Positions 37,342-45,836 of a DNA stretch of 64,000 nucleotides are shown here, piece after piece. Within the stretch, counting starts at the first letter, position 1, and each line of letters opens with the position of its first letter. The translations under genes and the position numbers were made by a program. Under the pieces are notes generated by a model. It was given only the letters and a program-made list of their open reading frames with translations. It was not told the origin of the DNA and ran no database searches. The stretch is from contig NZ_LT634361.1 of assembly GCF_900119795.1 (NCBI RefSeq), forward strand, positions 1,922,001 through 1,986,000, written 5' to 3'. This stretch comes from Tenacibaculum maritimum NCIMB 2154. Lineage in GTDB: Bacteria; Bacteroidota; Bacteroidia; Flavobacteriales; Flavobacteriaceae.

Positions 37342-37719
37342 TTAAGTGAAATCAGTAATGTGCTTTTAAAACTCAAATTCATTATGTAATAAAATGGTGC
37401 TTTTTTTCTTAGAAGTGATTTAGACTTTTTGTTTTGAAGCAAAAATCTAGGATTTTGCCCCCTAATAAGTCTTTTTTGAGTTACATAGCCTTAGCGACGT
37501 TGTAAAAAAGCTAAAATTAGAGTGAAATAAGACAACTTTGCTGACATCAGAAAAAGTTAAAACCGCTTCTTAATTAAAAAAGACATTTCACCATAATAAT
37601 CGTAGCTTTAAAATAATATTACCATATAGAAGTTTACTATTACTCCTACCTTATTTTATTTTTACAAATTTTTTAAGGTAGGTTCTACTAAGTAGTCTAA
37701 AATTTAATATGGTAAAAGA
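37342..37719. other. Non-coding stretch at the start of a decay zone
   Basis: About 380 bp with stops in all frames and no recognisable remnant. It precedes two broken genes, so it may be older decayed coding DNA. Confidence 0.45.
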
Positions 37720-38048
37720 ATGGATCTACTAACTCAAATATGCCATCAAATTGAAAAACATTCACCATAGACTAAAATAATCTGTCTTAAAAGAAACTAA
37801 ATTGAAAGCGATCTCCTAGAAAAATCATATAACATTAATAGATAAAAATAACGAAAATAAGTAACTTTGGAATACCATTTTTAGAACAACTAGAACGAGA
37901 AAAAGACATTTTAATCAGCGCTACTCTTAAAGAATACCAAAGGGTTAAAAAAAGAAGCCCTCAATTATTTCAAGAAACCCCTAATAAACATATTGCTTCT
38001 TATTTAAGAATGACTCCTGAAACACTCTCTAGAATCAAAAAATCTTGA
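37720..38048 (+). pseudogene. Broken Crp/Fnr-family regulator
   Basis: An ATG at 37720 opens MDLLTQICHQIEKHSP and stops. Further on, an open frame (37842-38048) encodes the C-terminus: FLEQLEREKDILISATLKEY, then SPQLFQETPNKHIASYLRM, TPETLSRIKKS and stop. The latter is the HTH_Crp recognition region (HIASYLGITPETLSRIRK in intact relatives). The middle of the cNMP-binding domain is missing or frameshifted. Confidence 0.75.
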
Positions 38049-38104
38049 TTTCAATCAATTCTTTTTTATTTACTAAACCATAACTTTACACCAAATAAAT
38101 AACC

Positions 38105-38666
38105 ATGGAAACCAAAGTACTTATCAAAAAATTAATACAACTAACTAACTAGCGAAAATATAAAATTTGTAGAAAGCCTTACAAACCTTCCTTCTCAAAA
38201 GTTAAGTTACAAGCAAACCCCTGAGGTTTGGAGTATTTTAGATTGCATAGAGCATTTAAATCGATCCCGTAACTTTTATATTCCAGAAATAACAAAAAAA
38301 TAGAAGCCAATAATTATCCTTATAGCGACGTTTTTAAAAGCAGTTTTTTAGGAAATTATTTTGCTCAAAGTATGCTTCCTAGAGAAAACATCAACAAAAT
38401 GAAAACTTTTAAAATAATGAATCCTAATAATAGTTTATCAACTCCTATTATTTTACAAGAATTCATAAACCAACAAAAAAACTACTTATTTTACTTAGAA
38501 TAAGCTAAAAAAAAGAATCTTACAAGAATTAAAACTTCCATTTCAATATCAACAATGGGCAAAACTAAGATTAAGATTAGGAAATACATTTAAAATAGTT
38601 ATTTACCACAACTTAAGACATATTATACAAATAAAAAACATTTTAAAAAATATTGAAGCAGCTTAA
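38105..38666 (+). pseudogene. Broken DinB-like superfamily gene
   Basis: Reading the DNA across three or more frames gives a continuous protein: METKVLIKKLIQLT, then ENIKFVESLTNLPSQKLSY, VWSILDCIEHLNRSRNFYI, IEANNYPYSDVFKSSFLGNY, and finally RLRLGNTFKIVIYHNLRHII ... IEAA and stop. The conserved helix with WSILDCIEHL and the C-terminal HNLRH are DinB_2-like. At least three frameshifts or stops disrupt it. Together with the Crp/Fnr relic it marks an inactivated gene pair. Confidence 0.75.
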
Positions 38667-38679
38667 GTAGTAAGCTCCC

Positions 38680-39975
38680 CTACCCTACGTATTTCGTTTT
38701 TTTCAAAGTACTTAATACTAAGAAAGAAGCTAAGAAAAAAATTGCCAATGACAATACTGACCATTGCATAGAGTTTGTAATAGCATACAACAAACCATAT
38801 ACAAAAGTTCCTAAAACAATAGCTATTTTTTCAGTTACATCATAAAAACTAAAATAAGTAGCATGGTCTTCTGTTTCTGGTAACAATTTAGAATAAGTAG
38901 AGCGCGTTAATGACTGTATGGCTCCTTGCACCAATCCTAATAAGCCCCCCAAACCATAAAAATAGTACGCTACATTCTCCTGCTCTTTGTCTAACATAAA
39001 AGCGCAGCAACAAACCAACATCCAAGTAATAATGGTTAGTTTCAAAGCCTTAATATTTCCCCATTTTTCAGATAATCGAGAAAAAATAAAAGCTCCTACA
39101 ATAGCTACTACTTGTACCAATAAAATAGTTACAATTAAATTCATTGCTGGTAATCCTAACTCCGAAGAACCAAAAATAGCAGCCATCAAAATGATGGTTT
39201 GCACCCCTATGCTCAATAAGAAAAAAGATATTAAAAATCGTGTTAAATTAGGACAATTCTTTACTTCCTTAATAACTACTTTCAATTCATGAAACCCCTT
39301 CCAAATATAATCTCTGCTAGGTTTCTTATGAAATACATTGTTAGGCAATCTTTTAAACGTTATTTGCGCAAAGCCTAGCCACCACAAACCAACCATCACA
39401 AAAGATATTCGAGAAGCCATTCCAGCTGTAATGCCAAACAAATCTGGCATTTGTATCATTATTAAATTAATAACCAGCAATATAATAGAACCTATATAAC
39501 CATATATAAACCCTTTAGCACTGGCTCTATCTTGTTGTTCTGGTCTTGCCACCTCTGGTAAATACGCATTGTAAAAAACCAAACTCGCCCAAAAACCAAT
39601 GCTTGCTAAAATAGTAAAACCAATACCTACCCAAACGCAATCCACACTATCAAAAAAATACAGACTCATCACAGATAAGGATCCCATCCAACAAAAAAAC
39701 TGCATAAACTTCTTTTTACTTCCTGTATAATCAGCAATACCAGATAACACAGGAGAAATAAATGCTACTACTAAAAATGAAAAAGATAAAGCATAGCTGT
39801 ACAAACTATCAGGGTGCTCCCATTCCATTCCTAGAAACCGTACTTTTTTATCTTCTGTAAGCGCTGTATAGTATAACGGAAAAACAGCTGTACTAATTAC
39901 TAATGAATATACTGAGTTCGCCCAATCATAAAATGCCCAAGCATTTATTAATTTTTTACTTCCTATTTTCAACAT
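38680..39975 (-). CDS. UMF1-family MFS transporter
   Basis: 431 residues with about twelve membrane spans. The start KKLINAWAFYDWANSVYSLVI is diagnostic of the UMF1/Atg22-like MFS group, with SGIADYTGSKKKFM in the loop after span 2 and AFIFSRLSEKWGN in the central loop, plus TRSTYSKLLPETEDHATYFSFYDV. Substrate unknown; the eukaryotic homologue Atg22 exports amino acids from vacuoles. Single gene. Confidence 0.88.
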   Translation of the reverse strand: MLKIGSKKLINAWAFYDWANSVYSLVISTAVFPLYYTALTEDKKVRFLGMEWEHPDSLYSYALSFSFLVVAFISPVLSGIADYTGSKKKFMQFFCWMGSLSVMSLYFFDSVDCVWVGIGFTILASIGFWASLVFYNAYLPEVARPEQQDRASAKGFIYGYIGSIILLVINLIMIQMPDLFGITAGMASRISFVMVGLWWLGFAQITFKRLPNNVFHKKPSRDYIWKGFHELKVVIKEVKNCPNLTRFLISFFLLSIGVQTIILMAAIFGSSELGLPAMNLIVTILLVQVVAIVGAFIFSRLSEKWGNIKALKLTIITWMLVCCCAFMLDKEQENVAYYFYGLGGLLGLVQGAIQSLTRSTYSKLLPETEDHATYFSFYDVTEKIAIVLGTFVYGLLYAITNSMQWSVLSLAIFFLASFLVLSTLKKTKYVG

Positions 39976-40031
39976 AGATATATGGGGATTATTTTTTTAA
40001 TCGGATGTACGTATCATCTTTTTTATAAAAC

Positions 40032-40059
40032 AAAAAAAGCCGTTCTTAAAAGAACGGCT
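40032..40059 (-). terminator. Terminator of the M48 lipoprotein gene
   Basis: AGCCGTTCTT (40038-40047) pairs perfectly with AAGAACGGCT (40050-40059); on the minus strand a run of seven T follows. Confidence 0.9.
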
Positions 40060-40087
40060 GGCAATATAGTAAAACTATTTTAGTTAA

Positions 40088-40906
40088 CTATTTTTTCATT
40101 GCAGTATTCGTTTGTCTATTAAATTTAGCGGCTAATCTTTTTGCTTCTGGCAAATAGCTACGCAGCGTTGAAATTCTAGTTTGATTTGATGGATGCGTAC
40201 TTAAAAACTCTGGAGGAGTTTTTCCTCCCGCCTTTTTACTCATACGAATCCATACATTAACTGCCTCTTCTCCATTATACCCTGCCATTAACATAAAAAC
40301 CAAACCTAACTTGTCTGCTTCTGTTTCATGCGTTCTACTAAATGCTAAAGTACCTAATTGAGAGCCTATACCATAAGCCATGTTCCATATCTGAGATTTT
40401 TTGCTACTTGCTGTTCCTATAGCTACTGCTGCACCACCTAATTGTTGCATTTGAGCTGACGACATACGTTCTTGACCATGCTTAGCAAAAGCGTGGGCTA
40501 CTTCATGTCCCATTACCGCTGCAATTCCATCTGTATTGGCACAAATTGGTAAAATTCCAGTATAAAAAACTACTTTCCCCCCTGGTAAACACCAAGCATT
40601 TACATTTTTATCTTCTACTAAATTAAATTCCCATTTATAAGTATCAGCCTCTGCTCCCATACCATTTGCTCTCATAAAACGATCTACCGCTGAAGCCACT
40701 TTTTTACCTACTGATTTTATCTTATTGGACATCTTTACATCCGTAGAAATCTTATTTTTTTCCAAAAAGCCTTTATACTGAGCAAAACTTGCAGGCAATA
40801 CCTGTGAATCACTTACAAAATTAACACGGCTTCTCCCAGTAATAGGCACTGTACTACATTGTGTAAATAGCAATACTACAGCAACTAATCCTAAAATTCT
40901 TTTCAT
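40088..40906 (-). CDS. M48-family zinc metalloprotease, lipoprotein
   Basis: 272 residues from ATG 40906 (MKRILGLVAVVLLFTQCSTVPITGR); the lipobox FTQC predicts lipid anchoring and fixes this start over the upstream one at 40942. The protease motif is GHEVAHAFAKHG, with the third ligand Glu in the ETEADKLG stretch. Resembles the periplasmic BepA/LoiP-type M48 proteases that care for outer-membrane proteins. Role here inferred from family. A terminator follows. Confidence 0.9.
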   Translation of the reverse strand: MKRILGLVAVVLLFTQCSTVPITGRSRVNFVSDSQVLPASFAQYKGFLEKNKISTDVKMSNKIKSVGKKVASAVDRFMRANGMGAEADTYKWEFNLVEDKNVNAWCLPGGKVVFYTGILPICANTDGIAAVMGHEVAHAFAKHGQERMSSAQMQQLGGAAVAIGTASSKKSQIWNMAYGIGSQLGTLAFSRTHETEADKLGLVFMLMAGYNGEEAVNVWIRMSKKAGGKTPPEFLSTHPSNQTRISTLRSYLPEAKRLAAKFNRQTNTAMKK

Positions 40907-40975
40907 TATATTCTTATTGTTTAGATTTGGTTTACTCTTCATATGACACTTTTAAACAAAAAAGTCACTTCAAAA

Positions 40976-40983
40976 TAATTTTG
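40976..40983 (+). promoter_or_regulatory. Candidate -7 box TAATTTTG for the hydrolase-msrB pair
   Basis: Matches TAnnTTTG, 46 bp before the start codon at 41030. No clear -33 TTG at 19-23 bp upstream, so tentative. Confidence 0.4.
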
Positions 40984-41029
40984 TTAAAATTACAAATTCT
41001 ATCTTTATCCTAAAAATACTTTTATAGTA

Positions 41030-41905
41030 ATGACTAAATTATATAATACTAAAAAACTACCATTAAGCATAGAACCTCCTAAATCACTTATATACGCCGC
41101 TAATACATTGCAATTTTTTTCTCATAGACTAGCCGTATTATTCACTCAAAAACTATTTGCTACACCTGTTAAATTTAGCACTCCTGAGCGAGAAAGATTT
41201 ATGGAAAAAAGTGCTCAAAAAAAAGTACTCACTATAAAAAGTATCGCTCAAAAAGTACATATACTTTCTTATGGATATTCAAAAAAGAAAATACTACTAG
41301 TACATGGATGGTCTGGCAGAAGTACTCAATTATTTTCTTTTGCTGATCGCTTGCTTGAAAAAGGATATATGGTCATTTCTTTCGATGGTCCTGCCCATGG
41401 TAAATCAACAGGCAAAACTACCGCAATGCCTGATTTCTTAGAAACAATTACCGCTATTAATGACGAATACGGACCTTTTCATGCTGCAATAGGACATTCT
41501 TTTGGCGGAATGTGCTTATATAATGCTGTGGCTAATGGTTTTAAAATTAAAAACTTAGTAACAATAGGCGCAGGGGATACCGTATCAGAAATCATCAATA
41601 ATTTTACTAATAACTTAAAACTAAAACCCCTTATTGGTAAAAACATAAAAACTTATTTCGACCAAAAATGGCGTACAAATATCGACACATATTCAAGCAG
41701 TAATAATGCTAAAAATATAAGCATACCTACTTTAGTCATACATGACTCTCAAGACGGAGATGTTGCTGTAAGTTGTGCTCAAAATATTCGTCAAAACTTA
41801 CAAAACGGAACTCTTTTAATTACTAAAGGTTTAGGGCATACTAAAATTTTACGTAATAAAGATGTAGTGAATCATACTATTAATTTTATTATACAAAACG
41901 AATGA
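41030..41905 (+). CDS. Alpha/beta hydrolase
   Basis: 291 residues. Oxyanion-hole motif LVHGWSGRSTQ, nucleophile elbow AIGHSFGGM (Ser), an acid in VIHDSQDGDVAV and the catalytic His in GLGHTKIL complete a serine-hydrolase triad. No signal peptide. Substrate unknown; likely an esterase or lipase-type enzyme. Its last 4 bp overlap the msrB start (ATGA). Confidence 0.87.
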   Translation: MTKLYNTKKLPLSIEPPKSLIYAANTLQFFSHRLAVLFTQKLFATPVKFSTPERERFMEKSAQKKVLTIKSIAQKVHILSYGYSKKKILLVHGWSGRSTQLFSFADRLLEKGYMVISFDGPAHGKSTGKTTAMPDFLETITAINDEYGPFHAAIGHSFGGMCLYNAVANGFKIKNLVTIGAGDTVSEIINNFTNNLKLKPLIGKNIKTYFDQKWRTNIDTYSSSNNAKNISIPTLVIHDSQDGDVAVSCAQNIRQNLQNGTLLITKGLGHTKILRNKDVVNHTINFIIQNE

Positions 41906-42372
41906 AATACTTAATAACAATTTTCTTTTTTAGCTTATTTATAAGCTGTATTGGAAATGCCCAAACAAAAGAAAAAGCAACCTATAAAGTTGTGAAAACA
42001 AAAGCGGAATGGCAAAAAGCATTAACGCCAATGCAGTACTATGTATTACGAGAAGCTGGAACAGAAAGACCATTTACTAGCAAGTTAAATAAAAACTATT
42101 CTGACGGAACCTATACTTGCGCTGCTTGCAATACTCCTTTGTATGAATCAGCTCATAAATTTGACTCTGGAACAGGATGGCCTTCATTTGACAGAGCTAT
42201 TAAAAATAATGTTGAGTTAGATGTAGATTATAAAATAGGATATGCACGTACTGAATTAAAATGCAGCACCTGCGGTAGCCATTTAGGGCATTCATTTGAT
42301 GATGGTCCTAGTAAAACAACTGGAAAACGCCATTGTATAAATGGGGTCGCTTTAAAATTTATACCAAAATAA
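41902..42372 (+). CDS. msrB: Peptide-methionine (R)-S-oxide reductase, exported
   Basis: 156 residues. A signal sequence (MKYLITIFFFSLFISCIGNAQ) with a possible lipobox (FISC) places it in the envelope. Zinc-binding CxxC pairs (CAACNTPL and CSTCGSHLGH), the substrate loop GTGWPSFDRAI, and the catalytic cysteine in KRHCINGVALKF are all present. Repairs oxidised methionine in envelope proteins. Translationally coupled with the hydrolase by a 4-bp overlap. Confidence 0.94.
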   Translation: MKYLITIFFFSLFISCIGNAQTKEKATYKVVKTKAEWQKALTPMQYYVLREAGTERPFTSKLNKNYSDGTYTCAACNTPLYESAHKFDSGTGWPSFDRAIKNNVELDVDYKIGYARTELKCSTCGSHLGHSFDDGPSKTTGKRHCINGVALKFIPK

Positions 42373-42419
42373 GAATACAGCCGAAGTAGTAGCTGTTTTA
42401 TGTATCCTGAAATAATAAA

Positions 42420-42460
42420 GAAATCGCTTAAACACTATTTTTTAAGCGATTTCTTCTTTT
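42420..42460 (+). terminator. Terminator of msrB
   Basis: GAAATCGCTTAAA (42420-42432) pairs with TTTAAGCGATTTC (42441-42453), followed by TTCTTTT. Confidence 0.9.
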
Positions 42461-42798
42461 AATATAAAATATCGTACACAACTTTACCAAACCAACCGCA
42501 TCACAAACTCACCTTAAAAAAATCAAGAACTATAATATCCCATTCTTAATAATTAAGATAGAGTACAATCTTAGCATATATTTTTCCTTGTTTAAAATTA
42601 GATAAAAGCTTTCTTTATTTCCACAGTTCCAATTCATAAACGAAAATATTAGTTTACAAGCTATTTATTTTTTTATCTTAAATAAAAAATAGGAGATTTA
42701 GCACTGTGAATATCTTTCAAAGATCACAAACGCATCCACTGTTATTTTAAATAATAATAAATTTATTATATATTAAAGCTTTTAAAATTTAGAATTTT
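42461..42798. other. Intergenic region before purB
   Basis: About 340 bp of AT-rich DNA with no gene, RNA or repeat that I could recognise. No purine-riboswitch-like structure was evident on reading. Confidence 0.45.
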
Positions 42799-42806
42799 TA
42801 CTTTTG
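42799..42806 (+). promoter_or_regulatory. -7 box TACTTTTG of the purB promoter
   Basis: Matches TAnnTTTG and lies 22 bp before the purB ATG, a normal distance for a short leader. The -33 element is not obvious. Confidence 0.5.
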
Positions 42807-42827
42807 TTTTTTCAACACAACAACAAA

Positions 42828-44171
42828 ATGAATTTAACACAACTTAATGCCATCTCTCCTATTGATGGACGATACAGAAACAAAGTAGCCAATCTAGCAA
42901 ATTATTTTTCTGAACAAGCTTTAATAAAATACCGTGTAAAAGTAGAAATAGAATATTTCATTGCACTTTGTGAGATCCCATTACCTCAACTAGAAAATTT
43001 TAATCATAATTTATTCGTTGATTTACGTAAAATATATGAGGACTTCACTGCAGAAGACGCTCAAAAAATAAAAAAAATAGAAAGTGTAACCAATCATGAT
43101 GTAAAAGCTGTTGAGTATTTTATCAAAGAAAAATTTGACACACTTCAACTTGAAGAATATAAAGAATTCATTCACTTTGGATTAACTTCTCAAGATATTA
43201 ATAATACTGCAATTCCATTATCTATAAAAGACGCAATGGAAGAAATATATTACCCTACTTTGGATACCTTAGTGTGTAAACTTGCCGACTTATCTGAAGA
43301 ATGGGAAAACATCCCCATGTTGGCAAGGACTCATGGACAACCTGCTTCTCCAACTCGTTTGGGTAAAGAATTTTTTGTTTTTGTAGAACGCATCAATAAT
43401 CAAGCAATACATATACAGCATACTCCTCATGCAGCTAAATTTGGAGGAGCAACAGGGAACTTCAATGCACACCAAGTAGCATACCCTAGCATTGATTGGA
43501 AAAACTTTGGAACTCATTTCGTTGAGAATATACTAGGATTACACCATTCCTTTCCTACTACACAGATTGAACACTATGACCATATGGCTGCTTTATATGA
43601 TGGGTTAAAACGTATTAATACTATTTTAATCGATTTAGATAGAGACATATGGACCTATATTTCTAATGATTATTTCAAACAAAAAATAAAAGCTGGTGAG
43701 GTAGGATCTTCTGCAATGCCGCATAAGGTAAATCCTATTGATTTTGAAAATTCAGAGGGGAATTTAGGAATTGCTAATGCTATTTTTGAACACCTTTCTG
43801 CAAAATTACCTTTATCTAGGTTGCAAAGAGATTTAACAGACAGTACTGTTTTGCGTAATATAGGAGTTCCTTTCGGACATACATTAATAGGTTTTGCCTC
43901 TACTTTAAAAGGGCTAAACAAACTTCTTTTAAATGAAAGTAAATTTGAAAAAGATTTGAATAATAATTGGGCGGTAGTAGCAGAAGCTATACAAACCATT
44001 TTGCGCAGAGAAGCCTATCCTAATCCTTATGAAGCTTTAAAAGGACTTACTAGAACTAACGAAGAAATTACGCAAACATCTATTGCCAATTTTATTGATA
44101 CATTAGATGTTTCTTCTGACATTAAGAACGAGTTAAAAGTTATTACTCCTTCAAATTATACAGGAATTTAA
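42828..44171 (+). CDS. purB: Adenylosuccinate lyase
   Basis: 447 residues from ATG 42828 (MNLTQLNAISPIDGRYRNK); an upstream TTG at 42804 lies inside the promoter box and is rejected. Carries out two steps of purine synthesis: SAICAR to AICAR and adenylosuccinate to AMP. The fumarase/lyase signature SSAMPHKVNPIDFENSEGN is intact, as are TSQDINNTA and ARTHGQPASPT (catalytic His region). Length is normal. purA, the preceding step to AMP, lies 8 kb downstream at 52.4 kb. Confidence 0.96.
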   Translation: MNLTQLNAISPIDGRYRNKVANLANYFSEQALIKYRVKVEIEYFIALCEIPLPQLENFNHNLFVDLRKIYEDFTAEDAQKIKKIESVTNHDVKAVEYFIKEKFDTLQLEEYKEFIHFGLTSQDINNTAIPLSIKDAMEEIYYPTLDTLVCKLADLSEEWENIPMLARTHGQPASPTRLGKEFFVFVERINNQAIHIQHTPHAAKFGGATGNFNAHQVAYPSIDWKNFGTHFVENILGLHHSFPTTQIEHYDHMAALYDGLKRINTILIDLDRDIWTYISNDYFKQKIKAGEVGSSAMPHKVNPIDFENSEGNLGIANAIFEHLSAKLPLSRLQRDLTDSTVLRNIGVPFGHTLIGFASTLKGLNKLLLNESKFEKDLNNNWAVVAEAIQTILRREAYPNPYEALKGLTRTNEEITQTSIANFIDTLDVSSDIKNELKVITPSNYTGI

Positions 44172-44199
44172 ATGTTTTACATTCATTAAAGAGAATACC

Positions 44200-44784
44200 A
44201 TGAATATCATCATTTTTGGACCTCCTTTATCGGGCAAGGGCACTCAAAGTAAAAAAATCATGCAAGATTTTGCTATCACCCATCTCTCTACTGGGGCTAT
44301 TTTAAGAATAGAGAAAGCAAAAAAAACAGCATTAGGAATTAGTGCCGCTGGATATAGTGAAAAAGGACTTCTTGTTCCTGATAATATTGTTTCCAAAATT
44401 GTAGAATCCTGTTATCAAGATAACAAAGGGCAACGAGGTTTTCTATTTGATGGTTATCCCAGAAATATTGAACAAGCCAAACACTTAATTAATGTCTTAC
44501 AAAAAGAGGATGTCCTTATAAACCTTATCATCTATTTAAAGGTTCCTAAAGAAGTTCTTTTAGAAAGGGCTCTCATAAGAGGAAGAGAACAAAATAGAGG
44601 AGATGATAAAGACTCAGATATTGTTATTAAAAGGATTAATGAATTTAGCCAATTTACTATCCCTGCGATAGGATACATTAAAGAAACAGGTGTTAAGGTT
44701 TTGGAAATCGATGGAACGCAATCAATTGAGGAAATTTATGCTAAAATAAATCTTGAATTAAACACTCCAACATATCAATCATAA
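44200..44784 (+). CDS. adk: Adenylate kinase (short form)
   Basis: 194 residues. P-loop GPPLSGKGTQ (usual form GPPGSGKGTQ; the Leu is unusual), AMP-binding LSTGAILR and FDGYPRNIEQA, and RGREQNRGDD in place of the LID, so this is a short, LID-less form. Converts AMP and ATP to two ADP. Following purB it would take the AMP product onward. Many Flavobacteriaceae have a main adenylate kinase of a different layout, so this may be a paralogue; I cannot verify that here. 28 bp after purB, 2 bp before the lipoprotein gene. Confidence 0.8.
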   Translation: MNIIIFGPPLSGKGTQSKKIMQDFAITHLSTGAILRIEKAKKTALGISAAGYSEKGLLVPDNIVSKIVESCYQDNKGQRGFLFDGYPRNIEQAKHLINVLQKEDVLINLIIYLKVPKEVLLERALIRGREQNRGDDKDSDIVIKRINEFSQFTIPAIGYIKETGVKVLEIDGTQSIEEIYAKINLELNTPTYQS

Positions 44785-44786
44785 TA

Positions 44787-45191
44787 ATGAAAAGAAACAG
44801 CAATCAAATACAACTTAACGCTCAAAAAATAACTTTTTTGCTGTTAATAAGCCTTTTAGCTTCTTGTACTCCTAAAAAGGAGAATAGTGAGGGTCGTTTT
44901 AAAAAAGGCATCTTTGAAATTCCAGCAGGAACTAATTTCGATAAAGAAACTATCATCAGAAAAGACAGTCTCCAAATTAGTAAATATGGAAATCATATAG
45001 ATACGCTAGTTATCAAATGGAAAAATAATTTTTTCTATACCTTGCGTTACCTAAATCCCAAAAATGATTTACAAAAAGACCCTATGTTTGTGCAAATAAA
45101 CAAAGTCCGTGAAAACTCTTATGATTTTACTGTAAAGGTTGGTTTTTCTAGCTTTTCTAAAAAAGGAACTATTTATAAATTAAAAGATTAA
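44787..45191 (+). CDS. Small lipoprotein of unknown function
   Basis: 134 residues. N-terminal hydrophobic segment ending in the lipobox LLASC (Cys30) predicts a lipoprotein. The rest is a compact, mostly beta protein (IFEIPAGTNFDKET, IDTLVIKWKNNFFYTLRYL, DFTVKVGFSSFSKKGTIYKL). No known motif recognised. It starts 2 bp after the adenylate kinase stop, so it is probably cotranscribed with purB-adk, and it overlaps the probable start of the next small gene. Confidence 0.7.
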   Translation: MKRNSNQIQLNAQKITFLLLISLLASCTPKKENSEGRFKKGIFEIPAGTNFDKETIIRKDSLQISKYGNHIDTLVIKWKNNFFYTLRYLNPKNDLQKDPMFVQINKVRENSYDFTVKVGFSSFSKKGTIYKLKD

Positions 45192-45507
45192 AAGCTTTCA
45201 ACAACATATAACCCTTATACTATCTCTTGTACTACTGATTCCTTCAATAGTACAAGGGATTCACATGCTTCAAAAACACGAGCATACTGTTTGTAAATCT
45301 GTTTCAGATCACCATATACATGAGTTACGCTTTGATTGTTCTGATTTACATTTGCAAATAGAACTATTTTCTTCTATTGTTTTTCAAAAAACAGCCGTCA
45401 TTCCTCAATATTTTTATACTGAAAACATCTTATACAAGCCCAAGCAGGCTAATAAGCTATTCATCAGTAAAAAGCACTCTAGAGGACCTCCTTATCATGT
45501 TATATAG
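45187..45507 (+). CDS. Small exported His/Cys-containing protein, probable partner of the TonB receptor (start uncertain)
   Basis: From an ATG at 45265 only 80 residues are encoded (MLQKHEHTVCKSVSDHHIHE), but the same frame is open upstream to 45187 and there encodes a hydrophobic leader, IKSFQQHITLILSLVLLIPS then IVQGIH. A signal-peptide-like start is therefore likely, beginning at a non-ATG codon (ATT 45187, overlapping the preceding stop by 5 nt) or lost by mutation. Histidines and cysteines (HEHTVC, HHIH, DCSDLHL) suggest metal binding. Small proteins of this kind precede TonB receptors in related flavobacteria; the receptor here follows 330 bp later and has a His-rich loop. Function not established. 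Confidence 0.55.
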   Translation: MKSFQQHITLILSLVLLIPSIVQGIHMLQKHEHTVCKSVSDHHIHELRFDCSDLHLQIELFSSIVFQKTAVIPQYFYTENILYKPKQANKLFISKKHSRGPPYHVI

Positions 45508-45836
45508 ATCTTAAATTCTTATAAAATTGAAATTACTTGCTATTTCTATTTACTATAGAATGAACAAAGTTTCTTTTGTAAATATATAAACTCGTTTAAG
45601 TTTTTAACACATGCCAATTATGATTCTACACGATCATAATTGGTATAAAATTATATGCAAACGCTTTTGAGCCCCCTAAAGCTTTTAATAGCATTTACCA
45701 ATTGAAACTACCCTATAAAAAGATTTTTTTAAAACAAGCTTAAATTATACCTAGTATAAATTGTATAACATTGCTATGAAAATTAGAAAAAGACAAGATA
45801 ATAATTTTTCAATAAATAAAAGATAGTAAATACCAT
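45508..45836. other. Intergenic region upstream of the TonB receptor
   Basis: About 330 bp without a gene; contains the perfect inverted repeat at 45614-45643 described separately. Presumably holds the receptor's promoter and operator, though no -33/-7 pair was assigned. Confidence 0.45.
45614..45643. promoter_or_regulatory. Perfect 11-bp inverted repeat, possible metal-responsive operator or terminator stem
   Basis: CCAATTATGAT (45614-45624) and ATCATAATTGG (45633-45643) are exact reverse complements separated by 8 bp. The core ATTATGAT/ATCATAAT recalls Fur-family half-sites. It is not followed by a T run, which argues against a simple terminator. About 195 bp upstream of the receptor start. 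Confidence 0.4.

Noticed and set aside
42461..42798. Riboswitch upstream of purB
   Set aside because: No stem-loop arrangement of a purine or similar riboswitch was visible and the predicted transcription start lies only about 15 nt before the ATG.
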